A DNA stretch of 24,359 nt from Blastocladiella britannica (Eukaryota > Blastocladiomycota > Blastocladiomycetes > Blastocladiales > Blastocladiaceae). The translations under genes were made by a program, and so were the position numbers. The stretch covers positions 1 to 24,359 of the forward strand of contig MU624779.1 of the NCBI GenBank assembly GCA_025349905.2, in the 5' to 3' direction. Under the pieces are notes generated by a model, which saw nothing but the letters and a program-made list of their open reading frames with translations, ran no database searches and had not been told where the DNA came from. This document shows, in pieces, positions 10,562 through 20,662 of the stretch. Each line of letters begins with the position of its first letter. Position 1 is the first letter of the stretch.

Positions 10562-13500
10562 ATGGCATCCCTTTGCTCATACGAAGACGGCTGGGTATGT
10601 CATTTCATTTTAAATACAAAATGCATTCCACTGCTGACGCGTGTGCCCGCTCCCACCAGAATTCCCTGTCGACGGTCCGCGCCTATGACTTGTCGTTGTG
10701 CGCGCAGAACGTGTACGTAAATGTCCTCAATAGTGTAGCTGCAGACAAAAAAAAAAAAAAAAAAAAAACTCACCGCCTTCCCAAATTGAAACAACAGCAT
10801 ATTGACTCCAGTGCTCGTTGCCATCTTTCTCATCTTTGCCGGATCCCGGTTCACGCGTATCTACGAAAAGCCCGTCCTTCCCGACAACCGACATCCTTTT
10901 TACCGCATCGCCAAGCTGGTGCTGCCATCGTGCATTGCAGCAGTCGCCCTCGCATTGCTCATTACCCACACCATTGGCGCGTCCAAATTCACCGACGTGT
11001 CGCTCTTTGCATCCGTGACGCTGATTGCCCAGCTGGTGGCGGCCGTCCTCCATGTCGTCGAGCACGACCGTAACCGCGCTCCCTCGGGCGTGTTGTGCAT
11101 TTACTACCTCGCCAGTGTCATGGCCATGGGATGGCGGATCCGCGCCCTCGTTGACTTGTCGGACGCAATCCCATCGAGCGTACTTGTGCTCGTGTACACG
11201 CAGAGCGCTGGGTGGCTGGTCATGATGGTGATTGAGGCCTCGAGCACGCGGCCGTACGACCCGACCGCCGACAAGATCGATGTATGTCGTTTATTATTTC
11301 AGCGGTTCCCCACATGCACTAACCCTACATTATATGAATAGCCCAACGCATCGCCCTACTGGCTCGCCAACATTTTCACCACCATCTCGTTCACGTGGGC
11401 GTACTCGATGGTCAAGCTCGGGGCAACAAAGTACCTGACGCTCGACGACCTCTGGACACTTTCGCCCGCGCACACTGCCGCGTACAACTCGGATGTTCTT
11501 CTCGAGGAGTTTGGCAAGGCCAAGGCAAAAGGAGCTGCTAAGGGCAAGCCGGCTCGCCACGCGTTCTTTTCGGCTCTCTCGCACATGTTTGCAGGCCGCA
11601 TGGCGCTGATCATGTCTGGGTTCTTCATTGTCCAGGGGTTCAACGTGTGCATCCCGCTGCTGGTCGAGCAGCTCATTGGCTACGTTGGGGCTTGGAACGG
11701 TGGATCAAAGTCGACCGGGATCGTCATTGCGCTCGGGTTCCTCGTGTGCTCCATTAGCTCGGCCATGTACGTTTTTCCTTCCTTATTTCTTGGCCCGCAA
11801 TGTAACTGACCCTCAAAAAATATCGATATAGGATCTACAACCTCACTTTCTTCAAGTGCCTCGAGACGGCCATGAACTGTCGCACGGCGGTCATGACCGC
11901 CGTGTACCGCAAGTCGCTCCGGATCCCATCGCACGACCGCGACTCGACCGGCTCGCTCGTCAACCACATGCAAGTCGACGCGTCGGCAGTCGCTGACGCC
12001 TTCTTTGTGTTCCCGAACGTGAGCATCGTGCCCCTGCAGGTCGTCATGTACTTGACGCTGCTGTACGTGCGGATTGGCGCCGCGGCCATCATGTCGTTTG
12101 TCCTGGTGCTCATTGCGGCGCTGGTCATGTCCGTGATTGCGAAAAAGACCCTCAAGTACCAGAAGTCGCGGCTCGACGCCATGGACGAGCGGATCCGGCT
12201 GACGTCCGAGGCCGTCAAGGGCGTGCGCACCATCAAGCTGTACGGTCTGACGCCGTTCTTCCAGAAACGCATCGAGGCCATTCGCGCCCGCGAGCTCGGG
12301 TCTCTGCGCCAAGTCAACGGGATGCTCTCAGGCCAAGCCGCGTTTTCGACCCTCGTGCCGTCGCTGCTCGCGTTCGTGACGTTCTCGCTGTCGTCGCTGT
12401 TCACTGGCGGCGAAACCATGTCGCCCAAGACGGTGTTTGTGGTGCTGTCGATCCTGCAGATGCTCGCGGGCCCACTCGACGCGCTCGTGTGGTCGTTCTC
12501 GCCGCTCATGTCAGCGCTCGCCAGTTACGGCCGGCTCCGCGAGTTCTTTGACCACCTCGAGATTGACCAGAACGCCGTCACCCTGCACCGGGCGGACGCC
12601 AGCAACGACACGGCCATCAAGATCGAGGGCGGGTACTTTTTCTGGGACAACCAGGCGGCGGCAGCGATCGTCACTGGAGCTGCTGACGCCAAGCAGGACG
12701 AGACCGTCGGCCACACGGCGCCAAGTGGACCTGCCAACAACTCGGACGACGCACCGGTGGACGACGACGGCAAGGGAGACAACAAGCCCAAGAAGGCGCG
12801 CAAGACGGTGGTCACGTCCGTGGTGCCGCCGTCGGACCTGGACCAGTGCACGCTGCGCAACATCAACCTGACGATTCCCAAGGGCGCGCTGGTGGCCATT
12901 GTCGCGACCGTCGGCCAGGGCAAGTCCACGTTGCTCGCCGCCATGCTGGGCGAGGTGTACAAGGCCCAAGGGTCGGTCACGCGCTACGGGTCGGTCGCGT
13001 ACGTCCCGCAGACACCGTTCATCATCAACAACACGGTCCGCGACAATATCACGTACGGGCTGCCGTACGACGAGAAAAAGTACCAGCGTGTGATTGACGC
13101 GTGCTCGCTCGGTCGCGACTTGACTGTGCTCGATAACGGCGACATGACCATGATTGGCGAGCAGGGCGTCAACGTGCGTCCCCATTCTTTCCTTATTTTT
13201 ATTGCTCTAAAAACTCACACACACAATATCAATACTATTCAGCTCTCGGGAGGCCAACGTGCTCGTATCGCGTGCGCGCGTGCCGTATACTCGGATGCCG
13301 ACATTGTCATCTTTGACGACCCGCTGTCGGCCGTCGATGCCACCGTGGACGCGCACATGTTCAAGCACATGCTCGGGCCCGACTCGATGCTCGCCGACAA
13401 GACGCGGATCCTGGTCACGCATGCGGTGCACCACTTGCCCGAGGTCGACCACATCATTCTTCTCGATGGCGGCAAGGTGTGCGACGAGGGTGTTTACACC

Positions 13501-15881
13501 GAGCTGGCCAAGCGCGCCGAGACCGACGACACGAGTGTCTTTTCGCGGCTGGTGAGCGTGTTTAACGCCAAGCGCAAGAACCGTGTGGACGCTGACGCTG
13601 GCGGCGACGAGGAGGAGAAGGGCGATATCCACCGTGCTGTCGCGAAGTCGGACACCGACGTGGGCGGCGCGCATGCATCCCTGGGCGGCTCCGCTTCCAC
13701 CCTCATTGCGGCCGCGGCGGCTGCGTCTCCGCGCAAGAACAAGTCCGGCGGCTTTTCTCCGGTGACCACGGACGACAGCGAAGATGACGACAAGGCTGAG
13801 GTTGCTAGCAAGGTCACGATCGAGGATGCGCTTCCCGACAATGGCAACGACGACATCAACGAGCACGAGGAGCTCATGCAGCGCGGCAGCGTCTCGAGCG
13901 ACGTGTACATGGCGTTCATCAAGTACTGCGGCGTCCGCGGCATGATCCTCAACGCATTCCTCAGCGCCGCCTGCGTTGGTTTGCAAATGAGCCAGCAGTA
14001 CGTCCTGGGCGGGTGGTCGAACGCCATGCAGCGCGACCCTTCTCCGAGCACGTCGTGGACTTGGCTCGGCATCTTTGCCAGTCTGGTGGTGCTCAACTCG
14101 GTGCTGATTGCTGGGTCGTTCTTTTACTTTTTCGCGGTCATTGCGATTCGGTGCTCCAAGGCCACGTCGTCGCGGCTCTTGTCGCGTGTGCTGCGACTCC
14201 CCATGTCCTTTTTCGGTATGTGCCTCTTTGTTGTTTTTTTATATTTACATGATTCCAGTGCACTAATATGAAAAATATACACAGATGTCACACCTGCCGG
14301 TCGCCTGATGAACCGGTTCTCCAAGGACCAAGACTCAATGGACTCGGCGATCCCGCCCCAAGTACACCATTTCTTCTTCTGCATGCTGCAGCTGCTGTCG
14401 ATCTTGGTGGCGATCTCGGTCGCCACGCCGTGGTTCCTGCTGATGCTGCTTCCCTTGGGGTTGGTGTTTTTCCGCGTCCAGCGGCTGTTCCTCAACACAT
14501 CGCGCGAACTGCAGCGGATCGTGTCGGTGACGCGTTCGCCCGTGTTCCAAGCCTTCTCCGAGTCGCTCGAGGGCCTCGCGTCCATCCGCGCCTACGGGCA
14601 CACGGGCCGGTTCCAGCTCCAGCTCGAACGCACCATCGATATCGCCAACAAACCCATGTACACGCAGCTCAACGTGAACCGGTGGTTGGGGATCATCTTG
14701 CAAAACATTTCGGCGCTGGTGGTCTTTGGCGCGGCCATTTTTGCTGCTCTTTCTCCTGAGAAGGGTATGTACCAGCATTTTTTTTTTTTGATTCACTTTC
14801 TTGATCCCTGACACATAACGTTTCATTAGGCACTACGTTGATTGGCGTGTCCATCACGTACGCGCAGCAAATGACTTGGATGCTGGTCATGATTGGTACG
14901 CTCTAAATTTTTTTACCATTTTACCTCGGGAAACAAATTTTAACTTGATATTTGGGAATACATAGTTCGCGTTTCCGCCGACATTGAGACCAACATTGTG
15001 AGTTTGGAACGGATCCGCGAGTACGCGGAAAAGACCACGCCCGAGGCGCCCGACGCCACCGACTACAAGCTCCCCGCGGACTGGCCGAGCGTGGGCAAGA
15101 TTGAGCTCGTCAACTACTCGACGCGGTACCGGCCGGAGCTCGACCTGGTGCTCAAGAACCTGTCGCTGAGCATCCAGGGCGGCGAAAAGATTGGTGTCGT
15201 CGGCCGCACGGGCGCAGGAAAGAGTTCGGCGTTGTCGGCCATGTTCCGTCTGATGGAAGCGGTCGACGGCCAGATCCTGGTCGACGGCGTCGACATTGCG
15301 CAACTGGGCTTGCTCGACTTGCGCACGCGGCTGACCGTACTCCCACAAGAACCGGTCATCTTTGAGGGCACGGTGCGCGAGAACGTGGACCCGCTGTGCA
15401 CCAAGTCGGACCACGAGCTGTGGACGGCGCTCGAGGACGCGCACTTGGGGTCGGTGATTCGCGCTCTCCCGGGGGGACTCGACGCGCCCATCAAGTCCAA
15501 CTCGCTCTCGGTCGGCCAGTCGCAGCTGCTGTGCTTGGCGCGCGCGTTGACCCGCAAGACCAAGATTCTGGCCCTGGACGAGGCGTCGGCCAGTATCGAT
15601 CATGCTACCGACGAGCTCGTGCAAAAGACCATTCGCGAGTGCTTTGCGGACTGCACCATCATTGTACGTTTTACCTTTTGTTTTGTCTCTGGTACCCGGG
15701 CTGACTTGATGTGAAATGAACATAGACCATTGCACACCGAATCTCGACCGTCATCGACTTTGACCGGATCCTTGTCCTGTCGCACGGCGAGATTGCTGAG
15801 TTTGACTCGCCCGAGGTGCTGTTGCGCGACCCGCAGTCCATGTTCTACGGATTGGCCAAGGACTCGGGGTTGATTGGCTGA
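10562..15881 (+). CDS. ABCC/MRP-type ABC transporter (full length, with TMD0)
   Basis: An ATP-driven exporter or vacuolar pump of the MRP/Ycf1 type, which typically moves glutathione conjugates and organic anions. Exons: 10562-10594, 10660-10712, 10798-11281, 11342-11766, 11832-13173, 13243-14215, 14285-14764, 14830-14895, 14966-15663, 15726-15881; 1569 aa. Order: N-terminal extra membrane domain (TMD0, about 1-170), TMD1, NBD1, acidic linker, TMD2, NBD2. NBD1 has Walker [10 protein letters not shown] (Lys about 696), signature LSGGQRARI (from 780), and Walker [13 protein letters not shown] with Asp in place of the catalytic Glu, as is usual for ABCC. NBD2 has GRTGAGKSS (Lys about 1371), LSVGQSQL (from 1466), LALDEASAS (Asp 1490, Glu 1491) and TIAHR. 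The [13 protein letters not shown] stretch before NBD2 is typical of ABCC. Substrate cannot be told from sequence. Confidence 0.95.
10747..10768 (+). repeat. 22-nt poly-A tract in ABC transporter intron 2
   Basis: Twenty-two consecutive A residues lie in the 85-bp intron 10713-10797, ending 29 bases before its AG acceptor. The intron is longer than most of its neighbours by about the length of this tract. Confidence 0.85.
13174..13242 (+). other. Stop-free 69-bp intron just before the NBD1 signature motif
   Basis: Donor GTGCGT, acceptor TTCAG. The frame stays open through all 69 bases, so retention would add 23 residues directly before LSGGQ. Removal gives the canonical [14 protein letters not shown] join, which is why it is called an intron. 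Confidence 0.85.
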
Positions 15882-16007
15882 TCTTTCTTTAATCGTAACA
15901 TAAAAAATGGACCCATTCTTCGCTCTTGGCTCTGAAAAGCCGGCGGCAACTTTTTCTCACCGCCACCGCCACTGACGCGCGCGCACCCTGGCTTTCCCTC
16001 GGGCGAC

Positions 16008-16683
16008 ATGTCGTCCTCGCAGCCGCCGACGCCGGCATTTATGACGCGCCGTCCGTTCCCGTCGCTGGGCGACTTGCTCCGTCTCTGTCTCCCTTCTGGC
16101 ACTGAGAGCTGGCTGTTGTCTGCGTCCTACCGCCTGGCCATTGCCGCCAGCGTCATCAATTTCGCAGCATTTGCGTGCATGTGGTGGGCGGACGTGCCTG
16201 GGTTTGCCATTACGTTTTCCGAGTGGATGCAGAGGTATTTCCTTACGCTATGGACTGGTTTATATATGGCTGGTCTTGACATTCGTATGTGACACAGCGG
16301 GATTCATTTGCTGAGCATTCCATTCGGGTACCTGTCGTGGTACAAGGCGGTGCGTCCTTATGATTGACGACTGCTTCAGAAATGGGCACTGACACGAACG
16401 CAAAAAACCAAAGGGCATGACGCTGGTCAAGGTCGGCGGCCCGGCCAACGCCAACCGCTTCGACTCGCACTCGTACCTACTCATGCACTCACTGCACGCG
16501 TTTTATGCCGCGTACATGGCGGTCGGCGTGCCCGGGTCCGGTTCCGCGGGGGCCATCTGGTGGGAAGCGCACTTTGAAATGGGCCGCCCGGGCACCGCGC
16601 TGGCGTGCATGGCCAGCATGATTGCATGGGCGGCGCTGGCGCTGGTGTCCATGGGCGGGTACGCGCGGATCCGTGCGCTCTAA
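16008..16683 (+). CDS. SCAMP-like four-helix membrane protein
   Basis: Exons: 16008-16234, 16298-16349, 16414-16683; 182 aa. Four hydrophobic stretches follow a short polar N-terminus: about residues 40-62, 76-88, 106-122 and 150-172. The run SIPFGYLSWYKAGM, then a Phe/His-rich helix, then AVGVPGSGSAGAI, resembles secretory carrier-associated membrane proteins (SCAMPs). In that family an aromatic WY-x-YKA segment follows helix 2, and a G-I/V-PG-x-G-x-xG motif follows helix 3. SCAMPs act in post-Golgi and endosomal membrane recycling. The usual N-terminal NPF repeats and coiled coil are absent. The assignment is inference from spacing and motifs; an unrelated four-helix protein is possible. 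It lies 126 bp downstream of the ABC transporter on the same strand and has its own start context. Confidence 0.55.
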
Positions 16684-16709
16684 TAGACCTTTTTCATTTC
16701 AAAAGATTG

Positions 16710-18167
16710 TCATCGGCCACCTATGGCCGCGATTTCGCGCGCCACCACCCGCGCCTGCGCCTGCCGCAGCTTTGATACCAGCGCCGCTCGCGCGCCCGGC
16801 TCCTTGGCGCTCATATCCCCCGCCACCGGCAACGCGGACGCGGGCAGCGGCGGCGGCGCGCGGGTACGTGTACGCGGCATGGGCGTCGACCAGTGGCCGA
16901 CGCGCTCGGCCGCTCCCGGTCCCAGCGGGTACCCGGCGGCAGCGGCACCTGCAGCCATTGCGGCTCCCGCGGGCGTGGTGGTGGGCGCGTGTGCGGGCGT
17001 TTGCGCGATGCCGGGCGTGTACCGGATCCGAGTGGCTCGCGATAGAGGTAGCGCGACCATGGCTGGGAGCGTTGGGCCAGGGTAACTTGGAGTGGCGACT
17101 TCGGTGATCACGCGCGACGCGGTCGCGGCTAGGAGAGTGGATGCGCGCGGCGCGCCGGGCGGATGTGCGAGCTCTATTCAATCCATGAGTTGGCCCAAGG
17201 TCCGGTTCCCCTATCAAAAAAATACGGATGTACCCTTCTTTTGCCAGCCCTGGGTCGTCAGTACATTGTACACTTGCGATGGCGGTGGTCGCCGGCGCTG
17301 TGCGCTTCCGGGCGTATGTAGCGTGCGCGCTGATCCTGCTCGCGATTGCAATGGCGTGGAAAGGCCGTCGACGATCAGCGGCCCGCGACCGCTGCTGGTG
17401 AGCGGTGGCGGCGGAGGTGATGGCAGGGGTTGTGGTTGTGGTGGTGATCCACTCTTTTCTCGATCCAGCCCTTCTCCTCCTTCCAGCTTGTGATCCTGGT
17501 CATCATCGTCGTCGGATCGCAGGGGATCCGCTTCCTGGATCGTGACGGTCCGTGATAATGGCCACGGACTCGCCAGCTCATTGCCGGTAGCAGTATGCGG
17601 AGGGGGAGGAGAGATCGAGCGCTGCTGCTTATGTTGGTGCAATGCATGCTCTCCGCTAATAGGGGTACCTGAAAACCCACCACCGCCCGTTGGTCGAGGC
17701 GGCAAACGTAGCCGAGCGAGCGCGATATCGCTAGCCCGCGTGACCGGGATCAGCGATGGGAGTTGAGCATATTCCAGTACTGTCAACAACGCTGCCGGGT
17801 TTTTCCTGCGCATCGGGATCATGGTCGGCGAGTCTATCGGATCTCTTCCTCCATTCACAGCAGCTCCAGCTCCGATCGATCCGCGAACGCCAAGAAACGG
17901 AGGAGGCGGGGACTGCCCTCCAGAACCAAAACCAGAGTGAGGAAGTTTCATAGGCGCGCCGAGCGGCGACCCGTCCGACGGCGCATGGAACCGCGGCCGC
18001 AATGCTTTGGCGAGCGGCGGCGGTTCGCGGAGCGCCGCGTACCGTCTTCGGCGCTCGGCCGATGTCAGTTTAGCCGGCGGAAGCGCGTGCGGTTCGACAT
18101 GTGCCAAGTGAACGAGCGCTTCGTGTGGAAGCGGTGGCGGTGTTGCACGGAATGCGGATTGAAGCAT
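16710..18167 (-). CDS. Unrecognised proline-rich, low-complexity protein
   Basis: Exons on the minus strand: 18167-17234 and 17173-16710; 465 aa. I do not recognise a family. It is rich in Pro, Ala, Ser and Arg. Features are a basic stretch ERRRRYAALREPPPLAKAL near residues 45-63, a MIPMRRKNPAALLTVLEYAQLPSL segment near 115-140 that may be a short helix, a poly-Asp run near 220-226, and a C-terminal helix-like segment ARAALVSKLRQAQARVVAREIA. The intron (GTACAT...GAATAG, 60 bp) is needed to avoid a stop at 17178-17180 and joins two protein-like frames in phase. The start is the first ATG after an in-frame stop at 18195-18197. Its stop is 26 bp from that of the convergent SCAMP-like gene. Confidence 0.6.
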
Positions 18168-18223
18168 GATTTGATTTCCCAAAATTCCCAAAATTTATTT
18201 GCGAGAAATAAAGTAGTGTATCA
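18168..18223 (-). terminator. 56-bp gap between tandem minus-strand genes, with AATAAA
   Basis: This short AT-rich spacer lies between the stop of the larger proline-rich gene and the ATG of the next. On the minus strand it contains an AATAAA, a possible polyadenylation signal, near 18200. No AG acceptor lies between the in-frame stop at 18195 and the downstream ATG, so the two frames are probably not joined by splicing. Confidence 0.4.
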
Positions 18224-20662
18224 TTATTTCTTTCCCAGCTGCTGGCCGCCCGCTCGCTTAGTCTTGGGTTTGACGGGTATAACGATCTGGATCCGAGCTT
18301 GGTGGTGGGGGTGGTGTTTTTGGCGCAGGAGCTCGCCAGACGGCGACGCCGACACGGACGACAATGGACCACTGCTGACCACTGAATCCCTCGGCCGCCG
18401 CTCTACGACGGGACCAGCGGCAATCAGCTCGCACGGCACTGACGAGGTTCCCGCCACAAGCAGCTCGTCGTCCATGGGCTCTGGGTTCGGGCGGCTTGTG
18501 GTTATGGTAGCGATGGCGCTTCTGGGGCCCCAGACCGATGGCGAGGGCAATGTCGACGATGCCGACGACAATGGAGCGGGTGACGCGTGCGACGCGACGA
18601 CCGGCGGCGTCAGGACGCGGCGCTGGGGTGCGGGAGGTCGGTCGAGATTGGGTGGGTCGTGGATCAATTCGTCTTCCACGTCGCTCGATTCCGGCGTGCT
18701 GGAAATGATGATGGGCTCGCGTCTTCGTTTGCGGCCGGCATGCACCATCGTTGGCATATGAGACGGCTGGTCCTCGAAATCGGGTTCTTGATGGGCGATC
18801 TCCTTTCGACTGGGCATAGAAGCAATTGGGGCGGTGGGTAGAGCTGGAGCGATGGATGAACCAGAGCCCTGGTCGTGTCCATTCTCGTCGGCTGTTGGTG
18901 GTTGTATCTCTCCGTCTTCTCTTTCCACGGTTACTGGCGCTGCCGTGACGGGAGTCTGGTGCGCTGCAGGGTCAAGCTTCTGTTGCGCTGCAGGGACAAT
19001 CGGTGGTGGCGGCGATAGCAGATGAGCAGGAGGTGGTGGTCGCGGCGGCGACAGCGGTGACAAGGGAGACAGCGGTGACAGTGGCGACAGTGGCCCAGGC
19101 ATCTGTATTTCCGAGGGAGCATTCGACGACACCCATGATGGGACAGTCGCTGGGTCCTGGGTCGGCAAAATGGCAGGTGGCGATGGCTGGATCGCAGCAG
19201 CCGCCCCATTCATGGAAGGAAGGGATGTACGGCCAAGGAGCTGCTGCAACTGTGATGGTTTCGACGACGAATCCACCAATTGCTCGGAAGAAGGCGGCTT
19301 TGACGGCGACAACGACAACGACAACGGAGGGTGGTGAGGCGCTGGGACAGCGACCCGCGTAGTGTCGGCTCCGCTGATGCTACTACGAGACATATGGGCA
19401 ATAGTCAAACCAATGGTTGGTGGCGGCTGTGGCTTTTGTGGAGCAGGGATCGGAACCTGCCGGGAACGCAGGATGCGCGATGCATTGGTACCTGGCGAAC
19501 GAGAGGGTTCTGGTGCCAGTGCTGCTGTTGCTGGCGGCGGAGGCGGCGGTAGTGGTGGTGGTAGGACTGGCATTGGCAGATTTACGTTGGATGAGGCTAA
19601 TACGGCGGCAGCAGCAGCACCAAAGTTCGAAGCTTTGCGTGCAAGCTGCTCATGCACTTGCCAGGGCGCCAGAAGGGGTTCCGGGGGCGGCAGATGCTCA
19701 TCCTCCTGGGATGGTACTGGCACGGGCGCTATTTTCGGCACAGTTGCGGATACCAGCACGGCCGCAGGTTTCGACACCGGCGCGGGTTCCAACACGGGCA
19801 CAGTTTCCAACATGGTTGCGGGTTTCGGCACTGATGCGGGATCTCGTGAAAACAATCGGTGATTTCGGCATCGCTCGCGCGGTGGCGGCGAGGTCGGCGA
19901 TGATAAGCGCGAAGGGGCAGCACCATTTCCAACAGCAGCAGAGGGCGCTTTCACTCGCTCTGAATACGTAAAAAGCCATTGACCACGAGGATCTGGTACC
20001 ATTGCGGACGCTGCTGCATCAGTGCTCACGGGAGTGGTTGCCGCGGACGGAGCCTCCGAGGAGTCCAGGGAAGGATACGACGGAGCCTCCGCGGCCATGT
20101 ACATGGCCGTTTGCAGGTGCGCGTCGCGGCCAGCAACATGGACCATTTGCGCCAGCAGGGGCATTTTGCGGCCCACCAATAGCAGTTGCGACGCGATCGT
20201 TGGCGGTTTGGTTGGCAGCCTCTGACATAACAAAAAATCAAGATAAAAAAAACGCAAGGCGTAGGATAGACCATTTTTCGGACGCACAAATGGATGGAGC
20301 GCGATGGTGACGCAGCAGTCGGGGCCCCGGGTCAGAATATCGAGCGAGCACACCATGTCGAACGGCACAACCAGCAAGTGCATCGAGCCCGGCGGCGCCT
20401 GCGGGAGCGCGCAAGAGAGGGCGCGCATGCCAAAGTTGGCGACCACGGTGGACTCGCGCAGGACATGGGTTGCGGCGAAAGGCGTTGGTGGTGCTACTGG
20501 CGACGTTGGTATTGATACTGGCTGTGGTGGTGGTGACGCTGGCACTGGCGCGGATGACGGTGGTTGTGGAGGCCGTAGCCGAGCATTTCCAGAAACTAGG
20601 GTGGTGCCGTTGGGTCCACGGATGCGCCAGGAGGTCACAGCCAGGACCGCCAGCTGGTCCAT
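18224..20662 (-). CDS. Unrecognised proline-rich, probably nuclear protein
   Basis: Exons on the minus strand: 20662-20288 and 20221-18224; 790 aa. The N-terminal ~190 residues are the only part of ordinary composition. They look folded, with hydrophobic beta-type runs (MHLLVVPFDMVCSLDIL, IASQLLLVGRK), but I cannot name a family. The rest is Pro/Ser/Ala-rich and disordered. It holds poly-Pro runs, about five tandem Ser-Pro-Leu units (genomic 19050-19097) and many SP sites. A basic GRKRRRE nuclear-localisation candidate is followed at once by PIIISSTPESSDVEDE. A hydrophobic core next to Ser and acidic residues is the layout of a SUMO-interacting motif. The C-terminus is basic (KPKTKRAGGQQLGKK). 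The 66-bp intron (GTGCGT...GTCAG) is stop-free, so the unspliced frame is also open. The intron is favoured because its sites match others here and its translation is Phe/Leu-rich. Confidence 0.65.
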   Translation of the reverse strand: MDQLAVLAVTSWRIRGPNGTTLVSGNARLRPPQPPSSAPVPASPPPQPVSIPTSPVAPPTPFAATHVLRESTVVANFGMRALSCALPQAPPGSMHLLVVPFDMVCSLDILTRGPDCCVTIALHPFVRPKNGLSYALRFFYLDFLLCQRLPTKPPTIASQLLLVGRKMPLLAQMVHVAGRDAHLQTAMYMAAEAPSYPSLDSSEAPSAATTPVSTDAAASAMVPDPRGQWLFTYSERVKAPSAAVGNGAAPSRLSSPTSPPPRERCRNHRLFSRDPASVPKPATMLETVPVLEPAPVSKPAAVLVSATVPKIAPVPVPSQEDEHLPPPEPLLAPWQVHEQLARKASNFGAAAAAVLASSNVNLPMPVLPPPLPPPPPPATAALAPEPSRSPGTNASRILRSRQVPIPAPQKPQPPPTIGLTIAHMSRSSISGADTTRVAVPAPHHPPLSLSLSPSKPPSSEQLVDSSSKPSQLQQLLGRTSLPSMNGAAAAIQPSPPAILPTQDPATVPSWVSSNAPSEIQMPGPLSPLSPLSPLSPLSPPRPPPPAHLLSPPPPIVPAAQQKLDPAAHQTPVTAAPVTVEREDGEIQPPTADENGHDQGSGSSIAPALPTAPIASMPSRKEIAHQEPDFEDQPSHMPTMVHAGRKRRREPIIISSTPESSDVEDELIHDPPNLDRPPAPQRRVLTPPVVASHASPAPLSSASSTLPSPSVWGPRSAIATITTSRPNPEPMDDELLVAGTSSVPCELIAAGPVVERRPRDSVVSSGPLSSVSASPSGELLRQKHHPHHQARIQIVIPVKPKTKRAGGQQLGKK
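19050..19097. repeat. Imperfect 9-bp tandem repeat encoding Ser-Pro-Leu units
   Basis: GACAGCGGT-type units repeat about five times on the + strand and are read as PLS on the minus strand. The units differ at third positions and in part at others, so this is an older, degenerating array. It sits in the disordered region of the larger proline-rich protein and gives closely spaced Ser-Pro sites. Confidence 0.7.

Noticed and set aside
18168..18223. Splicing that would fuse the two proline-rich genes
   Set aside because: There is no AG acceptor between the in-frame stop at 18195 and the downstream ATG, and no donor near the upstream stop, so a simple fusion is not supported.
17763..18761. 332-codon plus-strand open frame across the two proline-rich genes
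   Set aside because: It spans the end of one minus-strand gene and the start of the next, and its composition is that of reverse-read Pro codons (Trp/Gly/Arg-rich).
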